A stretch of DNA of 64,000 nucleotides from Pelomyxa schiedti. Taxonomy: Eukaryota > Evosea > Pelobiontida > Pelomyxidae. The position numbers were made by a program, and so were the translations under genes. A model generated the notes under the pieces. That model was not told the DNA's origin. It did not search any database and saw only the letters and a list, made by a program, of their open reading frames with translations. Below, in pieces: positions 59,401 through 64,000 of the stretch; within the stretch, counting starts at the first letter, position 1; each line of letters starts with the position of its first letter. Location: assembly GCA_020536535.1 (NCBI GenBank), contig JAHLWZ010000518.1, positions 4,454-68,453 of the forward strand. The letters are read 5' to 3'.

Positions 59401-62173
59401 TGATAGCTGTGGAACAAATAAGTTATATTGTGATTACACTAGGAATATACAGTGATGCTGTTGCATATATATTATATACAGAGGGTACTGGGTTTTGTTT
59501 TCCCTTGTCGTCGTAGGTAATGGGCCATTTGAGATTAAGAGTTGAAAGAATCTATTTATTTGGTTATTATTGTGAGAACAAGTGTGTTTTAAGGTAGTGC
59601 CTTGGCTTTGAACTTTCGATCAAGTGAAGAGGTCTTTATGGTTGGACCCGCATTGACTAACTCTTTTGACACTTCTCTTGCCAATAACTTCACACAAAGT
59701 AAGGCAAGTATTCCACTATCCATTGACTTACCTGGTCGATGAGCATATTTGCATCAAATTCTTGTGGGGTCGGGGGGGCAGGGACCAGTTTCTCCACAAA
59801 TGAAAACTCAAGGAATTGCACTTTCTTGGCAACACAACGTCGCACATAATCAAACATATTGAAGGTCAACGGCTCTCCATTGTCCCCTCTTGGGATATTA
59901 AGTTTTCCGCCTTTCACTCCCTGTACCAGCTTACGTTGTGACAATATACTCATTGAATCCATAAACTTTCAAGACAAAATCATCAATAGTCTTTGTCAGA
60001 GTCGTATTGGATTTGATTAACTTGGTGAATACAAGTTTTTGGAGTTCAATAACAGGGGCATCCGCTGTAGAGAGTGTTACCAATCTGTGTTAAAACCAAC
60101 TGAATGTACCTTTGAGGGAGAACTTGGATGTCATTCCAGGGATATGCACAAGGAAGAATAATGTCATTCTTGGATCAATGAGAGGTGGTTCTGAAAGAAT
60201 ATACACAGATTTTGATTCGAAAGAACGTGTGGTAACGGAAGAAGTTGATCTCCCACTTAGTCGTATCCTGGTAGAGACTTTGAGTAATGGCAAAGAAAGG
60301 GGAAACAAAACCGGGCAAATTCCCCTCGAATATCATTCACTTCCTCTTTGAATTTATTTAGTGTGATTTTATAACTGTCTCCAATAAGCTCAAGATTGCT
60401 TTCTTTTTTTATTGATTCGGCCATCCGCTCAGCACATTCTGGGGGTGTTTCACACATATAATTAGGCTCCTGGCACATCTCAAATGTGGGGTTTACCCCA
60501 ACCCCAAGACACGCTTGATAAAGAGGTAATTCTTTCCTGGTAAAAATTGTCAAATTTGCCTAAGAGATAATGGGTATCTTACATCACATAGGTTTTATAG
60601 GATGCTCCCATCCAAAGGTTGATTTCCTTTATTGTTAAACAGTATTTGCTTGATGGATCGTGCCCACAATCAGCAATTGTAGACTCGATAATTTGTTGGA
60701 TTGTCCTTTCTATCGGATAAATAAATTCTTTTCTTTCCCCAGAGATATTTTTGGAAATAATTTTCACACTCTAAGCACTTAATCAGAAGTGTTTTCCAAG
60801 GGACTACATACTGTGTTTGCTTTTTGAGGAGTTTGTTCTGTAGTGGAGGACTTGAGTGTAAAATCACTTCCACGCAGTACAAGGTCATCATTTTCCTCTG
60901 TGACTGTAAAGAAACTAAATTAGGCAATCAAGCAGTCCAGCACTCCAACAAGAAAAGAGAATAGTGAAAGAACTACCAGACTTGAGTCGGCAGACACACG
61001 GGTTGACTAAGCTGAGCTCAACCAAAGTGAGGTCCAGGGGACAGGTTAGCCTGGATTCTGTTGTTACAATGTAATCTCTGGGGTCCACATCAAATCTCTT
61101 GCATATTTGTGTCCTAAGCTAAAGCAGCTATTAATTCTAAATATAACAGGAGTAAAAAAGACTAACCTGGTCCACTGTCATGTCAGGCTCAATCCTGACA
61201 ACATAGTTGGCTGAGGAAGAAGCTGTATTTCTATCCTCAAAAGTCACCCGAGCGGTGCTTGGAGGAGGAAGCAGAGTAGTGGGAGTAGAACCTGCAGAAC
61301 CAGACATAGAAAGAAGATTGGAGAGACTTTCATCATCCTTTTTTTAATTTTTTAGGTTTTCGTTGGGGATTCGGCAAGAAAGTCACCTTTCTAGAGAGTA
61401 CTAATGACTTTCTTGCAGCTTTCCTGGACGTGTCAATAGTAAGTCTCTACTTTACATTTGTGCATTATCACCTGTCAGAATCTGCAAGAGATGGAGACGG
61501 TGGTCCCATAATGCTTCTTGAGTGTTCTCTTCTCGGGTTAGACTTCACACTCTATTACGTGTAATGGAAAGGAAAAGAAAATGAAGGTGGATTACATTGT
61601 TATGTGTGGAGTCAGTGAAGGAGGTAGATCGAGAAAGGGGTGGGACCCCATCAAGACCAAGTGTGCGCATTGCCTTACTGGATGAGGATTTTGTTGCACT
61701 AGCTGGCCCACCATCGACATCCTCTTCAATGGTACTGGCAGACTCATTTACTTCCCCATCAGGGGGAGGAGGTGGTGGTGGCTGGTCTTCCTCTTCATCA
61801 GGAGGTGGAGGTGGGGGTGGGGGAGGGGGTGGTGCTTTGTGTGATTTGTGTAGCCGAGATACTGTGTGTTGAATAGAAGGATCTAGAGGGCCTTTGTACT
61901 GGTCCAGAAATGCAAGTAGAGCCTCTTGTGCCTGGGGAATTTGGTTTATGTCAGGATTTTAAGTGGTGACTTCTTATTGTGTTTGTTTGTTTGTTTATAA
62001 GCTGGTTTGCGTTATGGCTCACAGTCAACAAATTAGAAAACAAACTTTTTTTGACTTGGACCTAGCAGCTCGTTCTACTTCCTTTGCAGCAACATACTCG
62101 TGGAACAACTCGTTTAATTTATCTTTTTATGGTGTGGGGGAACATTAAAAACAGCAACGGATTCGTTTGACAT
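56430..62173 (-). CDS. Class I-type phosphoinositide 3-kinase catalytic subunit
   Basis: The first exon gives MSNESVAVFN, joined through a 35-nt intron to LFHEYVAAKEVERAARSKSK. A polyproline/acidic stretch follows (61.7-61.85 kb). The Ras-binding domain reads YVVRIEPDMTVDQ, LRTQICKRFDVDPRDYIVTT and LTLVELSLVNPCVCRL. A C2-like middle region follows. The helical PIK domain contains SADWNNPSHVVTAHKLLLSW and LDARFADEDARKYAVNCLSG. In the kinase domain are KKLPLWLAFQNYEPGAPTIY, GDDLRQDILTLQ, DLRMQPYRCVATGDGIGMIE, the catalytic loop VLGIGDRHADNVMI, the metal-binding LDIDFGHFLG and VKRERAPF. It ends HGLAHRS and stops at 56430. All catalytic motifs are intact. It should make PIP3 at the plasma membrane downstream of Ras, as in chemotaxis and macropinocytosis of amoebae. 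Perhaps 15 or more introns are present, and many borders are approximate. Confidence 0.88.
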
Positions 62174-62334
62174 GTTAAGGTGTCAAACGCGTCGTTTGGT
62201 TTTGTTTGCAGGGAATTGATGCCTCACCAGCCATCGCTTTTCTTTTAAACAGAAAACCAAACAAACGCGAAAAAAACTAACGAAACCAACATCAGCCGTA
62301 GATCTATAAATAAATAACGCGTTCTCTTCTAGGG
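62174..62334. promoter_or_regulatory. Shared 161-bp upstream region of PI3K and synapsin homologue
   Basis: The two start codons face away from each other across 161 bp. The interval has T- and A-rich tracts (GATCTATAAATAAATAA near 62.30 kb, TATA-like, 20-30 bp before the synapsin homologue's ATG). Shared control of the two genes is possible but cannot be shown from sequence. Confidence 0.35.
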
Positions 62335-63940
62335 ATGTCAACAAGTGCCGCCAAGTCAACAGCCACAAAGGAGGAAGACGAAGATGGGGTGCTGACCGTG
62401 CTGTTTATCGCGTCGCAGACTTCACGAAACTGGTTCAAGTTACTGTCGGGCATTCGGCTAGTCAACAGATCCACGGGCAAGCACTTTAAGATTATGGTGG
62501 ACCAATGTGACTGGCCTGAGCTGGACTTATAGTTGAGAGTCTTGTGTTTGGAGGCCATTCGTTTTTCTTACCATTTTGAAGTGCGTATTGTGACACGAAA
62601 CTGGTTGCAACTTTGAATGAACAACATGATCCTATCCCCGGCACAAACCAGGCCAACAGGCGCACAATTAGGCCTGACCTTGTCTGCGTTCGGTGAGCAT
62701 TTTTTTGTTTCTGTTCTGCCACATCAACATTCAACTTTAGTGCCACCGTTCACTCCATTTGCTCTCGTGACTATAGAAACTCCCTTTATGCTTTGCAGTT
62801 CTGTAATGTCCCCTGTGTAAATAATTTTCAATGTCTCTACGCCGAATTGCAGAGGCCGATTATGTACGGAGCACTACTTGAAATCAGAAAACGTCTTGGG
62901 GAGAAGTTGTTTCCCCTCATCCAACAGTATTACTACCCCACTTACAAGACCTGGGGAATAACGCCATCATATCCTCTTGTTATTAAAGTTGCACATCCAC
63001 ATGCAGGTGTGCTTCCCGAAAAAAACTTTTCCCTGAAATTTTTAGGTTATGGTAAAATGAGAGTTGAGAATTCCCAGGATTTCATGGACTTGGGGGGAAT
63101 TGTGGCAATAAGAAATGTATCACAAGGGTGTACTTCAAATTGACTTAGATCCAAAACAGGATTACTGTACTGCTGAACCCCTCATCGATGGGGCTTATGA
63201 TTTGAGGATTCAGAAAATTGGTAACTGTTATCGAGCTTACAAACGAACATCTGTTTGCTGGAAGGGGAACCAAGGAGCCGCAGAGTTGGATCAAATTCCT
63301 ATGACAGGTAGTTCCGAAAGTTTGTATTTTCTACATTTTGTGGTACTATTTGCATCCCATCAGATCGATATAAACTTTGGTGTGATGAGGCAAGCAAGCT
63401 GTTTGGAGGAATGGACATTCTTGCTGTTGATGCCATTGTTGATAAGTCCGGGAAGGAATACATCTTGGAAGTAAATGGGTCTGAGATCGGGCTTGGACCA
63501 GAGTTTAGTGAGGACGATGAAATTGCAATCAGAGATGTTATTCTCAAAAAACTTGAGTAGCTCTTGAACACTCCTCCGCATTTCACTCACGTATTTCCAG
63601 GGAGGTTTATGGAGTGGTTTCGGATGTTGTTCCGAGCGTACTTGGATCCACAGTAACTACAACCACAGCTACCGCTCCCACCCCCGCAATCCCGGCTGAC
63701 AGCAGTGCTGAACTTGAACTAATAGAAGTTCGGAACCGAAACCTGGCGCTGCAGCAGCAAGTCACCAATCTACAAAAAACAGTTGAGACACTGAAGAGAC
63801 AAGCTACATCACACGTATCAAGGTCCCCCACATGGAGCACCATCTCCTCAGTGTGCCGATGTTGTTCCATGGCAGCCGTTGGCCTCTTCATCGGTATTGT
63901 ACTGATACTTGTTTTGAACCCAGATATCCGATTTCATTAA
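62335..63940 (+). CDS. Synapsin homologue (ATP-grasp) with C-terminal membrane anchor
   Basis: The seven exons are 62335-62531, 62582-62692, 62741-63006, 63046-63116, 63160-63307, 63364-63556 and 63601-63940. They give 441 residues, every intron being GT-AG of 39-56 nt. Residues 18-60 (GVLTVLFIASQTSRNWFKLL) align with the start of synapsin domain C. TIRPDLVCVRATVHSICS, DYRNSLYALQFCNVPCVNN and RKRLGEKLFPLIQQYYYP follow in order. The ATP loop is HPHAGYGKMRVEN (synapsin HSGMGK). AYDLRIQKIGNCYRAYKRTS, DQIPMTDRYKLW, GGMDILAVDAIVD and EVNGSEIG complete the fold. Synapsin domains A, B, D and E are not seen. Instead, residues 329-441 hold a Thr/Pro linker, a coiled coil (NRNLALQQQVTNLQKTVETL) and one hydrophobic segment (AAVGLFIGIVLILVL) eight residues from the end. 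This predicts a tail-anchored protein on internal membranes, possibly vesicles. Confidence 0.88.
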
Positions 63941-64000
63941 AGAATCCTCGTAAAACCTTATTTTACATGGAAGAAGGACTACAACAAGGAAAATAAGTTT

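Noticed and set aside
62304-62558. Minus-strand frame as an extra first exon of the PI3-kinase
   Set aside because: It is antisense to exon 1 of the synapsin homologue. A clear PI3-kinase start with a spliced second exon lies at 62173.
1-64000. tRNA, rRNA, CRISPR and transposon signatures
   Set aside because: No cloverleaf with a GTTCRA-type T-loop, rRNA core, spaced short repeats, transposase or reverse transcriptase was seen by eye. A covariance-model scan would be needed to exclude tRNAs.

Overview
This is compact nuclear DNA of a unicellular eukaryote. Genes lie 50-300 bp apart on both strands. Most are split by very short GT-AG introns, mostly 35-60 nt, and many donors read GTAAG or GTATG. 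No operons, prokaryotic start signals or organelle genes were seen. A class I-type PI3-kinase with a Ras-binding domain, a broken SH2/kinase gene, tandem discoidin-type (F5/8C) domains and a dCache receptor cyclase suggest an amoebozoan. The Archamoebae (Pelomyxa/Mastigamoeba type) are a guess from gene style, not a proof. Exon joins were made by eye: a join was accepted when it restored a known protein family across the junction.

Layout. 0-2.8 kb: a 179-bp tandem duplication and decayed ankyrin-like gene remnants. 2.9-10.2 kb: a radical SAM protein, NMN adenylyltransferase (minus), and a large AlbA_2(Schlafen-type)/NB-ARC ATPase with a Lys-rich, RGG-containing tail. 10.5-16.4 kb: a dCache receptor-type class III cyclase (minus), a divergently transcribed atypical kinase-like protein, and a tail-anchored coiled-coil protein. 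16.5-21.5 kb: CDC73/parafibromin (minus), a 387-residue lineage-type protein, and an EamA/DMT transporter (minus). 21.8-31.5 kb: one huge multi-exon gene that I could not identify. 31.7-38.1 kb: a RAD9-like clamp subunit (minus), a serine peptidase S28, and a TMEM245-like membrane protein. 38.3-45.6 kb: a BET-type bromodomain/NET protein and a TRM13/METTL25-like methyltransferase. 45.6-47.7 kb: a small secondary-structure-rich protein and a type II membrane glycosyltransferase (both minus). 47.8-48.6 kb: a frameshifted relic of the 387-residue family. 48.8-52.1 kb: a two-domain discoidin-like protein and a taspase-1-like protease (minus). 52.6-56.1 kb: an unknown gene, a hexanucleotide minisatellite, and a kinase/SH2 gene broken by two inverted duplications. 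56.4-62.2 kb: a PI3-kinase (minus). 62.3-63.9 kb: a synapsin homologue with a C-terminal membrane anchor.

The genes do not form one pathway. They mix signalling (cyclase, PI3K, kinase relics), chromatin and transcription (BET, CDC73, taspase), genome maintenance (RAD9) and metabolism (NMNAT). The most unusual items are the tail-anchored synapsin homologue, the AlbA_2/NB-ARC fusion and the palindromically rearranged kinase/SH2 locus.
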